This document shows positions 28,321-37,714 of a DNA stretch of 64,000 bases, piece by piece. Position numbers and translations under genes: made by a program. Each line of letters opens with the position of its first letter. Position 1 is the first letter of the stretch. The stretch comes from an uncultured Planctomycetaceae bacterium (GTDB lineage Bacteria > Planctomycetota > Planctomycetia > Planctomycetales > Planctomycetaceae). The stretch lies in NCBI GenBank assembly GCA_937916515.1, contig CALFSX010000278.1:33611-97610 (forward strand), given 5' to 3'. Under the pieces are notes generated by a model. The model was given only the letters and a program-made list of their open reading frames with translations. It did no database searches and was not told the DNA's origin.

Positions 28321-28386
28321 TTCTGAGCGACAACGGAGCGTTTCCGAGCGGTAGCTCGAATGGGCTGCGGGCCAGCCCGCGTTAAG
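28321..28386 (-). repeat. Dispersed modular repeat, copy G (module 2 only)
   Basis: Read on the minus strand it is AACGCGGGCTGGCCCGCAGC, then CATTCGAGCTACCGCTCGGA and AACGCTCCGTTGTCGCTCAG. It matches module 2 of copies B and F, but the small internal hairpin has a different sequence (GCGGGCTGGCCCGC here, GAGGCxxTGCCTC there), i.e. a compensatory-looking stem. It sits just upstream of the secreted protein gene. Confidence 0.75.
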
Positions 28387-28608
28387 TCCTATCGACTTTG
28401 TCGCCTTGGCAACTCTGGCAAATTCTGCTGAGCCTGACGAACACGTTTGTTACGCAAACCATTCTGCCAACATCGTCGATTGTGACGATTATTCACCACC
28501 GCCAAATTATGTGATGAAAGCCAATTTTGTTTCCGCCGGAATCCTTCACTGACACCAGAACACCGCTTCAAAATGAAGCCTTCACGATTCAGCAGAAGCA
28601 TCGACTCA

Positions 28609-29787
28609 TCACTGAACGCGTTTTCGCACAATGACCTTTTGCGGAATAACGACAGTTTCGGTTTCGACAGAAGCCTCGTGCACAGCCGGGGCGACTGTTC
28701 TTGCGGTTTGATGTTGTGAATGCATCTGCAGACTCATCAGGTCGATAATTGGCATCGGCTCACTATTGGGTGCGGCAGCTGGTGGTGCAGACGGTTCGAA
28801 CAGAGTTCCCTTTAGAGCGTCAACTTCTTGCAGAATGTCCGACATGGGCTCGACGGTTGGCAGAGTCGCTTCATTCATTTCCACGGCCGGCAACGGCACT
28901 GATTCTGGCTGTAAAACTTTTGTTGGTGGCGGTTCGACCAGCTTGCCCTGTGGTGGAACAACCGGGCGACCGTTTGCCGACGGCTGTGTTTGTCGTGGTT
29001 TTGGCATCGGTGCTGCCGCTTCATCGTCGAACGCTGGCGGCGCCGGAAGTGGAGCTGGTGGAGGCACAACGGCATTTTCCTGTGCATCCGAAAATTCAAC
29101 AGAAGAACGAGCATTCATCGGCGACGAATCAACAGACATCCGTTCTCCGTGATTCTGACAGCTGCACTGCCCGGAAGAACTGTATGTCGCTGAGCTGTTG
29201 GAAAAATCAACGGCGGAATACACTGATTGCGGAGCCGCACAGGTGCTGCCTTCATACATCTCCAGCGGTGCGGCACAACTCGGTGCGGCACATGAAGGTT
29301 CAGCAGCACAACTTTCGCACGAACCGCACTGATGGCAATCACCGCAGCTTCCGCACTGGCAACCGTAAGAACGAGAAGACGCTGTTGCCAAAGAATAGTC
29401 TGTCAGGCACTGCGAATATTTTTGAGTGATCGGCCAATCCAATTTAACAGTTGGCGGCGCAACTCCTGGAGACAAACGAGGTATCCGAATCTTCTCTTTG
29501 AAGATCTGTCGGCGCGACGGCGTCGGCATTGTGGGCAGAGAAGCAGTTCGCTGAATTGACTGCCTGCCTGTGTAAGCGACAGGTTGATAGGCGACAGGCT
29601 TATAGGCAACCTGTTGATAAACCGCCGGAGCATAGGCATTAGGAACGCCAATATTCACTGGCGTGCAGTTCGTTGCAGGATAATTCACGGCGGCGCAAGG
29701 AGAATAACAGCGGGGCGGCGCGAAGCAGCAGCACCCGGATGCAGACAAAAAAGTGATCGCCAGCAGGATCTTGTATGAACCAGGCAT
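28609..29787 (-). CDS. Cys- and Pro-rich envelope protein with VAY repeats
   Basis: The protein has 392 residues from the ATG at 29787, which has GGAAG at 7-8 nt; longer frames add an implausible leader. The start YKILLAITFLSASGCC looks like a lipoprotein or signal sequence. Next come short repeats (QQVAYKPVAYQPVAY), then a dense Cys cluster (about residues 135-180; CQCGSCGDCHQCGSCESC followed by two SCAAP units), and a long Pro/Ala/Glu-rich region. The Cys pattern is suited to disulfide cross-linking or metal binding in a cell-wall-like layer. No family was recognised. Some planctomycete cell-surface proteins are very Cys-rich, which makes a structural role a reasonable guess only. Confidence 0.65.
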   Translation of the reverse strand: MPGSYKILLAITFLSASGCCCFAPPRCYSPCAAVNYPATNCTPVNIGVPNAYAPAVYQQVAYKPVAYQPVAYTGRQSIQRTASLPTMPTPSRRQIFKEKIRIPRLSPGVAPPTVKLDWPITQKYSQCLTDYSLATASSRSYGCQCGSCGDCHQCGSCESCAAEPSCAAPSCAAPLEMYEGSTCAAPQSVYSAVDFSNSSATYSSSGQCSCQNHGERMSVDSSPMNARSSVEFSDAQENAVVPPPAPLPAPPAFDDEAAAPMPKPRQTQPSANGRPVVPPQGKLVEPPPTKVLQPESVPLPAVEMNEATLPTVEPMSDILQEVDALKGTLFEPSAPPAAAPNSEPMPIIDLMSLQMHSQHQTARTVAPAVHEASVETETVVIPQKVIVRKRVQ

Positions 29788-30380
29788 AATCGTTCTTCCG
29801 AAGCGGCAGGGCCGCAATACTTCCCGAATTTCCAGCGGCATGGTTGTGAGAGCAGCAGATTGAAATTCGGCCGCTAAACCAGCACTAGCATTCATGAATG
29901 TCGGTGACTTCTCGCCAGAAAATCTGCGCGTGAAGCTGGACCGTCATTGGAAATGATCGGATGTGAAGATGCGCAAGCTTTAACGATTTTTCCAATTCTC
30001 CCGATTCTGGCGGTTGATTTCGGAACGACCGCCGTCAAACCTTTCAATTCGACTCAAGAATCTGCCGGTGACCGTCTTGAATTCAGCCCACCTGAACCAA
30101 ACAACCACCCGCAAATGCGGCAGGAGCCTGAAACCTGGGATTCACTGAACCAACTCGCCCTGCAGCGGTTTTCCTCAAAAGACACGGTGATCTTTCGCTA
30201 TACGAAAACTCGCACAGGTTGACTTTCGTACAGCGAACGAGCACGAACTTCCTCCGCATTCAAAATCGTAGGCTGCTGCAAACGCCGCAATCCTTGGCGT
30301 TGAATTTTAAGCGATAGCCAATTCACAATTGCGACGCCCGCAGAATACGGTCACGCCTTGTGTGATATGAAACACCAAAC
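29788..30380. other. Intergenic region upstream of the hybrid kinase
   Basis: Nearly 600 bases between divergent genes. An open frame at 29947-30222 has no ribosome-binding site or recognisable motif and is not called. No repeat of the dispersed family is present. Confidence 0.4.
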
Positions 30381-31903
30381 ATGAATCCTCCACGCCTTCA
30401 AAATAGGCTGGCTGTTCTTAATTCGTTACAGAATGGGCTGCCGGTTGTTTCGTCTGAATTTCGGATCGAACTGGTCAGCCCTTCAGCTCGAGAATTGACT
30501 GGCTGGAATCAGCAGGATGCCGTTGGCCAGAAGGTAGAAACGGTTTTTCGGATTGAGGGCGTTGATGATCTGCCACAGTTTCTGGCGCAGCTGTCTGAGC
30601 CCCTTTCTGTTCAGGACGCAGTGCTGCTGTGCAATGATGGCAGACAGCGTAACATCCGTTGGAATGCGACTCCCATCCAGTACGAACAGTCTTCAGAAAG
30701 TGAATTCGTAATTGTTTTCTACGAAATAACTCAGGAAAAGTATCTGACGCAGCGTACCGAAAACTTCGATCGCATTCAGTCGCTGGGAATTCTTGCGGGA
30801 GGCATTGCTCATGACTTCAACAATAACCTTGCCGCAATTCAGGCATCCATCGATTGCGTCACATCGGTGGATGCCCCCACAGAACTCCAATCGCTCAATA
30901 TTACTCGCCGGGCCTGCATGGAAGCTCGCCAGCTGACTCAACAGCTGCTGGCGTTTTCCAAGGGTGGAGTCCCCGTGCGAAAGCCGCATCGCATCGAAGA
31001 TATCCTGAGACTTCCGCGGCGCTGTCGTCGTCCGGCAGGCGACTTGGTATCAACTGGCAGGTCAGTATGAATCTGCCACTGGTGTTGGTTGACCCAGGCC
31101 AGATGACTCAGGTGTTCAACAATATCATTCTAAACGCCGTGCAATCTGCGCTTCCACAAACGGAACCAACGGTCGTTATCACGGTTGATGAAGTGTCCAG
31201 CGCAGAAGCCGACCAATATCCTGGTAAGCCCAACCTGGAAGCTGAACATTCCCTGATTCGAGTTGTCATTTCAGACGACGGTCCAGGATTTGCGCCCGGC
31301 ATTTTAGGCCGAGTCTTCGAACCGTATTTTTCTGCTTCTCCCAACGGTTCAGGGCTGGGCCTGACCAGTTCATTCTTTATTGTTCGTAATCGCCAGGGAG
31401 ACATCCGCGCGGCCAACAGTGCTGACGGAGGTGCTAAAGTGACAGTGCTGATCCCCAGTATCGCGACGAATCCAGCAGCTCCGCCAATGCCAGCCCTGAA
31501 CGCTTCAAAACAACAATACCGAGTGCTGTTACTGGATGATGAAGACCTTGTACGCGACAGCATCGCGATGCTGCTGAAAAGTCTGGGCCACGACGTGGTT
31601 GAAACCAGAAATGGAGACGAAACGCTTACCAAAATGCGGGAGGAAACACTTAACAGCAGCAGTCGCTGCCAGGTGGCGTTGCTCGATCTAACAATGCGAT
31701 ATGGCCGAGGCGGTGCGGAAGTTGTTGAGGAACTTAAACAGCTGCTGCCTGAAATTATCTGTGTCGCAATCAGCGGATACAGCGATTGCCCCGTGATGGC
31801 TCAGCCGCAGAAGTTCGGCTTTCACGCAGTTCTAACCAAGCCGTTTTCCAGAAAAGAACTGGAAGAACTTTTTGCCACAGTTGCCGCCTGTTTTCCAGGG
31901 TAA
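30381..31903 (+). pseudogene. Hybrid sensor histidine kinase/response regulator, frameshifted
   Basis: Two overlapping frames form one protein. The first (ATG 30381, stop 31070) has a PAS domain (about residues 10-110) and a HisKA box with GGIAHDFNNNLAAI. The second frame continues from about 31007 to 31903 with ETSAALSSSGRRLGINWQVS, the ATPase N-box (FNNIILNAVQS), G boxes (DDGPGFAPG; GSGLGLTSS) and a receiver domain (LLLDDEDLVRD; phosphoacceptor Asp in ALLDLT; Lys in LTKPF). Joining them near 31003-31010 restores a continuous kinase, so about 1 nt (or 4 nt) has been lost. It is either a recent inactivation or a sequencing error. No membrane helix is seen, so the intact protein would be cytoplasmic. 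Confidence 0.8.
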
Positions 31904-31973
31904 CACAGGTCGCCTGTTAGCGGTGTGCCTGTCTATGTTTCTCTGCAGTGCCGTCACTCTGCCGCCGCGCACG

Positions 31974-32009
31974 AAAAAAGGGGCGTCGGATTAGTGACGC
32001 CCCTTTTTT
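31974..32009. terminator. Bidirectional terminator between convergent genes
   Basis: Exact 14-nt arms AAAAAAGGGGCGTC (31974-31987) and GACGCCCCTTTTTT (31996-32009) with an 8-nt loop. The A and T runs on both sides make it a terminator for the kinase gene (plus) and for the sigma factor gene (minus), which converge here. Confidence 0.92.
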
Positions 32010-32040
32010 GTGATCTTGTCACAAGCTGTTTCTTATTTTT

Positions 32041-32820
32041 TTAGTCGCTGAATTCTGGTCGGCGACCGTTCAGCTGCTCTTTCAGTCGGTTCACGATGCT
32101 GGAATGCATCTGACTGACGCGAGATTCTGAAAGTCCCAGAGTTGATCCGATTTCTTTCATCGTCAACTCTTCGTAGTAGTACAAAATGATGATCAATCGC
32201 TCATTGCGATTCAGGCCTTTGGTGACCACTTTCATCACGTCCAGTTTCTGGATACCGCCCGTTGGGTCTTCACCCTTGGCGTCTTCCAGAACATCGACTT
32301 CACGAACATCTTTATAGCTGTCCGTTTCGTACCACTTCTTATTCAGGCTGACAACGCCGATTGCAGACGCTTCCGACTTGTGCTTTTCGAATTCCTGAAT
32401 CGTGAGACCCATTTCATTCGACAGCTGCACGTCAGTTGCAGGCAGACCGGTTTTAGCGATGACTGCCTTGCGAGCTGCTTCCAGCTTGCTGGCTTTGCTG
32501 CGAACCAGACGAGGAACCCAGTCCATCGTTCGCAGCTCGTCAAGCATTGCACCTCGAATTCGAGGCACACAGTACGTCTCAAACTTTACGCCGCGTTCCA
32601 TGTCGAACGCTTCAATAGCGTCCATAAGTCCGAATACGCCTGCAGAGGTCAGATCGTTCAGATCCACGCCTTCAGGCAGTTTCGCCCAGACACGTTCTGC
32701 GTTGTATTTCACAAGCGGCAGATATCGTTCCATCAAGCGATTTCGCAGACTTTGGTTGGACTGGTCCGCTTTGAACGCAATCCAGACATCTACGATGTCT
32801 TCGCTGATCTTGGTAGCCAT
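32041..32820 (-). CDS. RNA polymerase sigma factor, FliA/WhiG (sigma-28) family
   Basis: The protein has 259 residues, preceded by GGAGG 6 bases before the ATG. It has sigma-70 regions 2 (RYLPLVKYNAERVWAKLPEG; DLTSAGVFGLMDAIEAFDME; VKFETYCVPRIRGAMLDELR), 3 and 4 (LNRNERLIIILYYYEELTMK; LGLSESRVSQMHSSIVNRLK), as in FliA/WhiG. It has no region 1.1, as expected. The window has no flagellar or chemotaxis genes beside it, and the nearest gene in the same direction is a Flp pilin more than a kilobase upstream. Its target promoters cannot be assigned. A bidirectional terminator follows. Confidence 0.94.
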   Translation of the reverse strand: MATKISEDIVDVWIAFKADQSNQSLRNRLMERYLPLVKYNAERVWAKLPEGVDLNDLTSAGVFGLMDAIEAFDMERGVKFETYCVPRIRGAMLDELRTMDWVPRLVRSKASKLEAARKAVIAKTGLPATDVQLSNEMGLTIQEFEKHKSEASAIGVVSLNKKWYETDSYKDVREVDVLEDAKGEDPTGGIQKLDVMKVVTKGLNRNERLIIILYYYEELTMKEIGSTLGLSESRVSQMHSSIVNRLKEQLNGRRPEFSD

Positions 32821-33940
32821 TCAATCCTCCATGACGAACAACAACTGTTTATTCGAATGAGTTGCCGTGTCGCTACTCATCGGTCCAAACAGCCTCACGG
32901 GTTCAGCAGAATCGTTACAAAGCAACCAACAGCAGGTTAATTTTCTGTTCACACTTCGTCCCGCGAAGAAGTGTGAAGAAACCAGTTCTGGTGACTCTGC
33001 GATTTTGCAGATCTCGAAAGGTACGCGTGCTCGTTAAGCTCCCACAGGTTCTGTAATTTTTCGATCAAGACCAGATTTCGCAATTGGTCATTGCGACCCG
33101 CTTTCTGATTTCAATCATTCTCAAACGCTTCCATGCGTTTGAAAAAGTTGCACTGAATTTCAGACGTCCATCTGTTGGACAACTGAAGCTGCATCAGCCC
33201 AGCTCACAATCAAATTTTGATTCATTCAAGCCGTCAGCGACTGCTTGAATGCTTCTGCGATTTGCTTGCGAGGACGGTTGATAATGCAGCTGAAAAGTGG
33301 TCGCAATAGCGATGGACCGAACAATTTCCAGCTTTTTTGTGTCAGGCAATGGGTTCGGCAAATTCAACCGGACACAGCCCGTCGCCTCGGCAGAAACAAA
33401 CCTCCCGTTAATAATTGACACTCATTTGACACTTTGCAGATGCACTTTCTGCAGGAACACGAGCTCGTGGAAAGGTTCCAGTTGCGTTCGTGTCGTCAAA
33501 TGAAGCAGCCTCAATTCGCCGAAAACTCGCGATTCATGAAGCTCGCGGTTGCCGCTTGTGGCTCACGCAAAGACACAGATCCAAAGATCCTGGACCGGTC
33601 GCCTGCTGAATTCCAATGACAGCAAGGCCCCCATTGCGTGTCAGGACGACAATGGCGTGTGATTGTGTCTTTGGCTGAACAATTAAGCCCCAGTGTCAGG
33701 GACGCGGGCTTCTAAAGCACGTTCTCAACGATCAATCTTAAATCGCAAACGACTTCGACGCGGCTTTCCCTGTGCCTCACAGGCCAGGAACTGAAGGTCT
33801 GGCTTACCGGGGCGGCGGTTTGATCAGGAAACGTATTCCGCCATCGTTCCCGTATGGCAGGTATCAAAGTTGCGACCGTCACGAAGAAGGACGCCCACAG
33901 CCGGCGCCGAGCATAAATCGGGGCAGCGCGCAAAAAGGAA
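32821..33940. other. Long intergenic region with hairpins
   Basis: Over 1.1 kb between the sigma factor start and the pilin terminator with no convincing gene; small minus- and plus-strand frames lack ribosome-binding sites. Two clear inverted repeats are present: TCAAACGC/GCGTTTGA (33121-33128/33135-33142) and CATTCAAGC/GCTTGAATG (33223-33231/33243-33251). A small RNA or a long leader for the sigma gene is possible but nothing shows it. Confidence 0.4.
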
Positions 33941-33968
33941 GGAGTTCGTTTCCGAAGAAACGAACTCC
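33941..33968 (-). terminator. Terminator of the Flp pilin gene
   Basis: Arms GGAGTTCGTTTC (33941-33952) and GAAACGAACTCC (33957-33968) are perfect. On the minus strand the loop reads TTCG closed by C-G, the stable UUCG tetraloop, and is followed by TTCCTTTTTG. It lies about 100 bases after the pilin stop. Confidence 0.82.
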
Positions 33969-34072
33969 CTGATTTCCTTTGGCCGGTGCGGCAATGCGGC
34001 CGTGAAGCTTGTTCACAACCAGCGTTCCGCGTTTTTTCAGCCGACAGCCAGCGCCTCGAAAGGCAGCTTGAC

Positions 34073-34246
34073 TTATGTCAGGTAGTTGCCAACTTCCTGG
34101 AACTTGCTGTTTGCACTGCTACCGATTGTTGAAATCGCAGTCAAACATACAACGATGATCAGAGCCAGCATTACTGCGTACTCAACTGCAGTTGGGCCGT
34201 CTTCAGAAACCAGGAACTTCTTTACGCTCTTTGCGAAATTTTTCAC
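34073..34246 (-). CDS. Flp/Fap-type (type IVb) pilin
   Basis: The protein has 57 residues from a GTG at 34246 with a GGGGG stretch about 8 bases upstream; a TTG 15 bases earlier is also in frame. The class IVb prepilin pattern is complete: a basic leader (KNFAKSVKKFLVSED), Gly followed by PTAVEYAVMLAL with Glu at +5 and Tyr at +6 of the mature end, and a hydrophobic helix. It would be assembled by a Tad-type secretion system. No tad or cpa genes are in the window, so this is an orphan pilin gene. A strong terminator follows, consistent with high expression of a single-gene transcript. Confidence 0.9.
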   Translation of the reverse strand: MKNFAKSVKKFLVSEDGPTAVEYAVMLALIIVVCLTAISTIGSSANSKFQEVGNYLT

Positions 34247-34803
34247 GTTAAATACCCCCAAAGGAAATCATAGATGAGTGACAGTCGGGACCCCTCCTGA
34301 CTGCCAAAACTTGGCCTCGCAAAAAAGAATTGCGATGACCGATTGGCTTGCTTGCTTGCTTGCTCGCTCGTTAGTTTGAGTGAACAACGGAAACTTAGGT
34401 CACAGATTTCGATGGGCAAATATTTTCCGAACAAAAAATTTAGACCGCTTATATCGCCGGGAAATCACGGCCAGACCGCTAAACAATCTCCCCCTGGAAG
34501 TGCCCGATTAAGCCGCTCATTGCTCTGACGCGTTGAATCTATATCTCTGGAGTGCTTCGACTTGTCGAAGCTTACTCTTATCGACGGTCAGGAAATCGGA
34601 AAGCGTGGCGATTTGAGGTGCTGCTTTTAACGAAAAACGGTGACGAATCACCGCACTCCATAGATTCACAAGCTCGCGGCGAAAGACGAAACCAGTGCTC
34701 GCCGCATATTTCGACGCGTTGAGGCAGGTTCCTGCCGGGGATCTTTCGCGTGACGCAGGTGGAGCGTGATGACCAATTTCAGCCGCTTGCGCAGACAAAA
34801 CTG
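34247..34803. other. Intergenic region upstream of the pilin gene
   Basis: It contains the pilin promoter region and, at 34346-34370, a short tandem repeat. A long minus-strand frame (34517-35020) reaches into the hydrolase gene in another phase and looks like a shadow; its part outside the hydrolase gene shows no family features. Confidence 0.4.
34346..34370. repeat. Tetranucleotide tandem repeat (GCTT/AAGC)n
   Basis: The plus strand reads GGCTTGCTTGCTTGCTTG, then CTCGCTCG: four GCTT units followed by two GCTC units. It lies about 100 bases upstream of the pilin start, where slippage could alter promoter spacing. Confidence 0.7.
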
Positions 34804-35691
34804 CTATTGGCGGTGATGCGATTTCATAAACGCAGCAACTTCGCGTTGTATCAGTCGTCCGGAATTCGCCATCAGATCGTTGTGGCCAGTTCCTGGTAGG
34901 ATCACCCACTTTTTCGCAACGCCCGTTGCCGACTTTTCCGGAGCCGCAGCGAACAGCGTCTGCCCCAGTTTCTGCTTCACAACCCGATCCATGTCGCCGT
35001 GCAGCATCAGGATTGGACACGAAATCTTCGGAATACGCTTGTCTGAGGGATATCGATCAACCAGCACAGCACCCACTGGAAGCCACGGATAAAGGCTGGC
35101 TCCCGTATCGACCATCGATGAAAACGTTGAGACCACAAACATGCCAGCGGGAACCTGCTTCGCTTCGCACTGTTTTGCCGTGAGATAAACGGCTGCAGCG
35201 CCTCCCAACGATGTTCCGGCGATAAAAATGTCCTGCGGTTCATAGCTGAGCGTTTTTGTGGCGTATTCCCATGCAGCATCGCAATCCATTTCGAGCCCCG
35301 ATTCGGTCATCGTGCCGTCGGAATCTGCATAGCCGTGATAGTCAATGGCCAAAACGTCCGCTCCAGCACTGGCGATGATTTGGTACCACGAAGTCCGCAT
35401 CGCTCGATTACCCGCGTTGCCGTGGAAATAGATCACCAACGGCCTTCCGCCGGTTTCGATGCTGTTCATTCCTGACTTCTGCTGCAACAGCCACCCTTTG
35501 ATGGCGACGCCATCTGCAGTTGTCAGACTCACGTCTGTTGCCGCAGGAAACAAGTGCATGGTTTCGCGAAAACGGGCAACCGTTAACGGGCCGGTTTTAA
35601 CCGGGTGATACAACAATTTGCGTTGGAAGAAGCCGAGCAAGATGACTACCAGTGTATAAATGACCAACATTGAGCGTAAAAAACGCTTCAT
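34804..35691 (-). CDS. Alpha/beta hydrolase, membrane-anchored (BEM46/ABHD-like)
   Basis: The protein has 295 residues from the ATG at 35691, which begins MKRFLRSMLVIYTLVVILLG, an N-terminal anchor; an ATG 60 bases earlier adds a non-hydrophobic leader. The hydrolase fold is clear: oxyanion segment YFHGNAGN (around 88-95), nucleophile elbow GTSLGG with Ser161, acid in LMLHGDMDRVV and His in LPGTGHND. The order matches BEM46/ABHD13-type serine hydrolases. Substrate is unknown. It is monocistronic and is followed by over 500 bases without a gene. Confidence 0.85.
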   Translation of the reverse strand: MKRFLRSMLVIYTLVVILLGFFQRKLLYHPVKTGPLTVARFRETMHLFPAATDVSLTTADGVAIKGWLLQQKSGMNSIETGGRPLVIYFHGNAGNRAMRTSWYQIIASAGADVLAIDYHGYADSDGTMTESGLEMDCDAAWEYATKTLSYEPQDIFIAGTSLGGAAAVYLTAKQCEAKQVPAGMFVVSTFSSMVDTGASLYPWLPVGAVLVDRYPSDKRIPKISCPILMLHGDMDRVVKQKLGQTLFAAAPEKSATGVAKKWVILPGTGHNDLMANSGRLIQREVAAFMKSHHRQ

Positions 35692-36106
35692 GGAATGTCC
35701 CCAGGTCTTTTCGGACGTTGATTCGGGATCTGAACTCTTTATCGCAACCACGTGTCAGCCTTGAGTCTGGATTTGTGAAATTGCAGCGGTTGAACGGCCC
35801 CGTCGGAAAGGACGTTAACATGTTTTGGGTGTCAGTAACATGAATTGGATTAAGGGATCCGGGGTTAAGTCGTTCGGGGTTCGGGGCAGGTTTGATTCGT
35901 GACAGACGTAAAAAGCCCTATGTTCGGAAACTTCGGCAACATCTGAAATGTCGCTCCAGCCTTCGCAGCTGAATGTCGCGGAACGTCCGAATTGTAATTG
36001 CAGCCGGTTTCCACAGACAATTGATGTAGACTTTTTGCAACATCCACTGGTTGCGCTGCGCAATCCGACTGCTTCCTCACATCAGCAAAATTGATTCACG
36101 CGTCTC
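35692..36106. other. Intergenic region between divergent genes
   Basis: About 415 bases separate the hydrolase (minus) from the membrane protein operon (plus). It should hold both promoters. No gene, terminator or dispersed repeat was recognised. Confidence 0.4.
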
Positions 36107-37714
36107 ATGCCAGTCGTTTTGGAAAATCCTGAACACGACTCAGAACCCAGCCCAAAGCCAGCCGCTTTGCCGGATGCTTCTGTGCTGGAGGACAAAACGC
36201 CGGAATGGTGTCGCATGTCTGCGCCGGCCACTGGATTTCTGTTTGGGCTGGGACTGATCTTAGTCGTGCTGTTTGCAAATCGCCCGCTATGGCATTCGGA
36301 CCTGTGGGACCATATCAACTACGGGCAATATACAATCGATTCCGGTTCCATACCGAATACGGAACCACTATTGCCTCTGGCGGAAGGTATGCCATGGGTG
36401 CCAACCGCCTGGCTATCGCAGGTTTCGATGGCAAAGACGCTCAGCATAAAAAACCTGGGGCTTCCCGCTTTGCAGTTTGGACACGGTTTACTGGTGATTG
36501 CCTCACTAACGGCCGTTGGCCTTGCCATCGTGCGGAAGTCTCATTCTGTGCTGTTCGCAATGATCGGCTATCTGGTCTTTCTGGCGGTTAACTGGCATCA
36601 GTTTTTGATTATTCGCCCGCAAACGGTGGGAGTCGTCTTTTACGCGATTCTGATCTGCGTGCTCACAACCAATACAATTCGCCGCAGGTTCGTGTGGTTT
36701 GTTCTGCCAATGATGTTTAACGTGTGGGCAAACAGTCATGGTTCGTTCGCCATGGGACTGGCCATGATGGCCGTGTATGCCGCTGGGCGTGTGGCCGACA
36801 TCTGGCTGCAAACCAAATCGCTGAAATTGGCGATCAACAATCAAACCAGCATCCGGCTTGTTCTGTTAACTCAGCTGTGTGCGATTGCCGCATTGGTGAA
36901 TCCGGTCGGTCTGGAAATTTACGCCGAAGTCTTGCGAGTCGGTCGTCACCCGAACATCACTTCGATGTTTGAATGGGCTCCGCTGACATTGCGAATGCAA
37001 CAGGGACAGATGACAGCAGCTGCCTGCGTGCTTCTGTTCTTGTTGTTGCAAGCGAGCCCTCGACGGCTAAGAATCGACGAACTGGCCGCGTTGCTGGTGA
37101 CTGGTGGCATGGCACTGTGGTCTGCCCGAATGCTTAATTGGTTCGCTCCAATTGTCGCGATTTCCATCGGCGTTCATGGCGCCGCAGTCTGGCGAATGCT
37201 GCGCAACGTGAAACTTCCTCAACCACCAGCCAATCGCAGCGGCTTATGGACGGTCGTCAGTCTTGGACTGTGCTGGATCTTCTTCGGTTTTACCGCATTG
37301 GGCACTCAGACGATTCACGGAAAAACTCCCGATGTAAGACGATCCGTTTCGCGATCGACGCCCGTAGAAACGGGCAGATTCTTATCCGAACACGCCGAAC
37401 TTCCGCCTGGAATCGCGTTCGTTCCAGCAGAATGGGCGGGCTATCTGATGCATGTCGGACCACCCAGGTTTGCGCCGATGGTCAATCTTCACGTGCACGT
37501 TATTTCAGCCGAAGTCTGGAACGACTATCTGCGAATCTTAAACGGATCATCAGACTGGGACGGACTGCTGGACCGCTACGGAATCAACCTGCTGGTGGTC
37601 GATGCCAGCCGTCAGACGGTGTTATTACGTCTGCTGCGAAACAGCGACGAATTTGTTCGCCGGTACGAAGACAACCAATCAGTGGTGTTCGAGCGCAAAG
37701 AAGCGGTGCGATAG
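36107..37714 (+). CDS. Polytopic membrane protein, possibly GT-C-type glycosyltransferase-like
   Basis: The protein has 535 residues. After a Pro/Glu-rich cytoplasmic start there are roughly ten membrane helices to about residue 425 (GFLFGLGLILVVLFANRPLW; VLFAMIGYLVFLAVNWHQFL; FVWFVLPMMFNVWANSHGSF and others), then a soluble C-terminal domain. The loop after the first helix, SDLWDHINYGQYTIDSGSIP, resembles the acidic first loop of GT-C transferases that use lipid-linked sugars, but no definite catalytic motif can be confirmed. The stop is directly followed by the ATG of the next gene, so the two form one unit. The role is inferred only. Confidence 0.6.
   Translation: MPVVLENPEHDSEPSPKPAALPDASVLEDKTPEWCRMSAPATGFLFGLGLILVVLFANRPLWHSDLWDHINYGQYTIDSGSIPNTEPLLPLAEGMPWVPTAWLSQVSMAKTLSIKNLGLPALQFGHGLLVIASLTAVGLAIVRKSHSVLFAMIGYLVFLAVNWHQFLIIRPQTVGVVFYAILICVLTTNTIRRRFVWFVLPMMFNVWANSHGSFAMGLAMMAVYAAGRVADIWLQTKSLKLAINNQTSIRLVLLTQLCAIAALVNPVGLEIYAEVLRVGRHPNITSMFEWAPLTLRMQQGQMTAAACVLLFLLLQASPRRLRIDELAALLVTGGMALWSARMLNWFAPIVAISIGVHGAAVWRMLRNVKLPQPPANRSGLWTVVSLGLCWIFFGFTALGTQTIHGKTPDVRRSVSRSTPVETGRFLSEHAELPPGIAFVPAEWAGYLMHVGPPRFAPMVNLHVHVISAEVWNDYLRILNGSSDWDGLLDRYGINLLVVDASRQTVLLRLLRNSDEFVRRYEDNQSVVFERKEAVR

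Noticed and set aside
29947..30222. 91-codon plus-strand frame before the hybrid kinase
   Set aside because: Composition looks random and there is no ribosome-binding site.
34517..35020. 167-codon minus-strand frame overlapping the hydrolase gene
   Set aside because: It is out of phase with a well-supported hydrolase and shows no family features.
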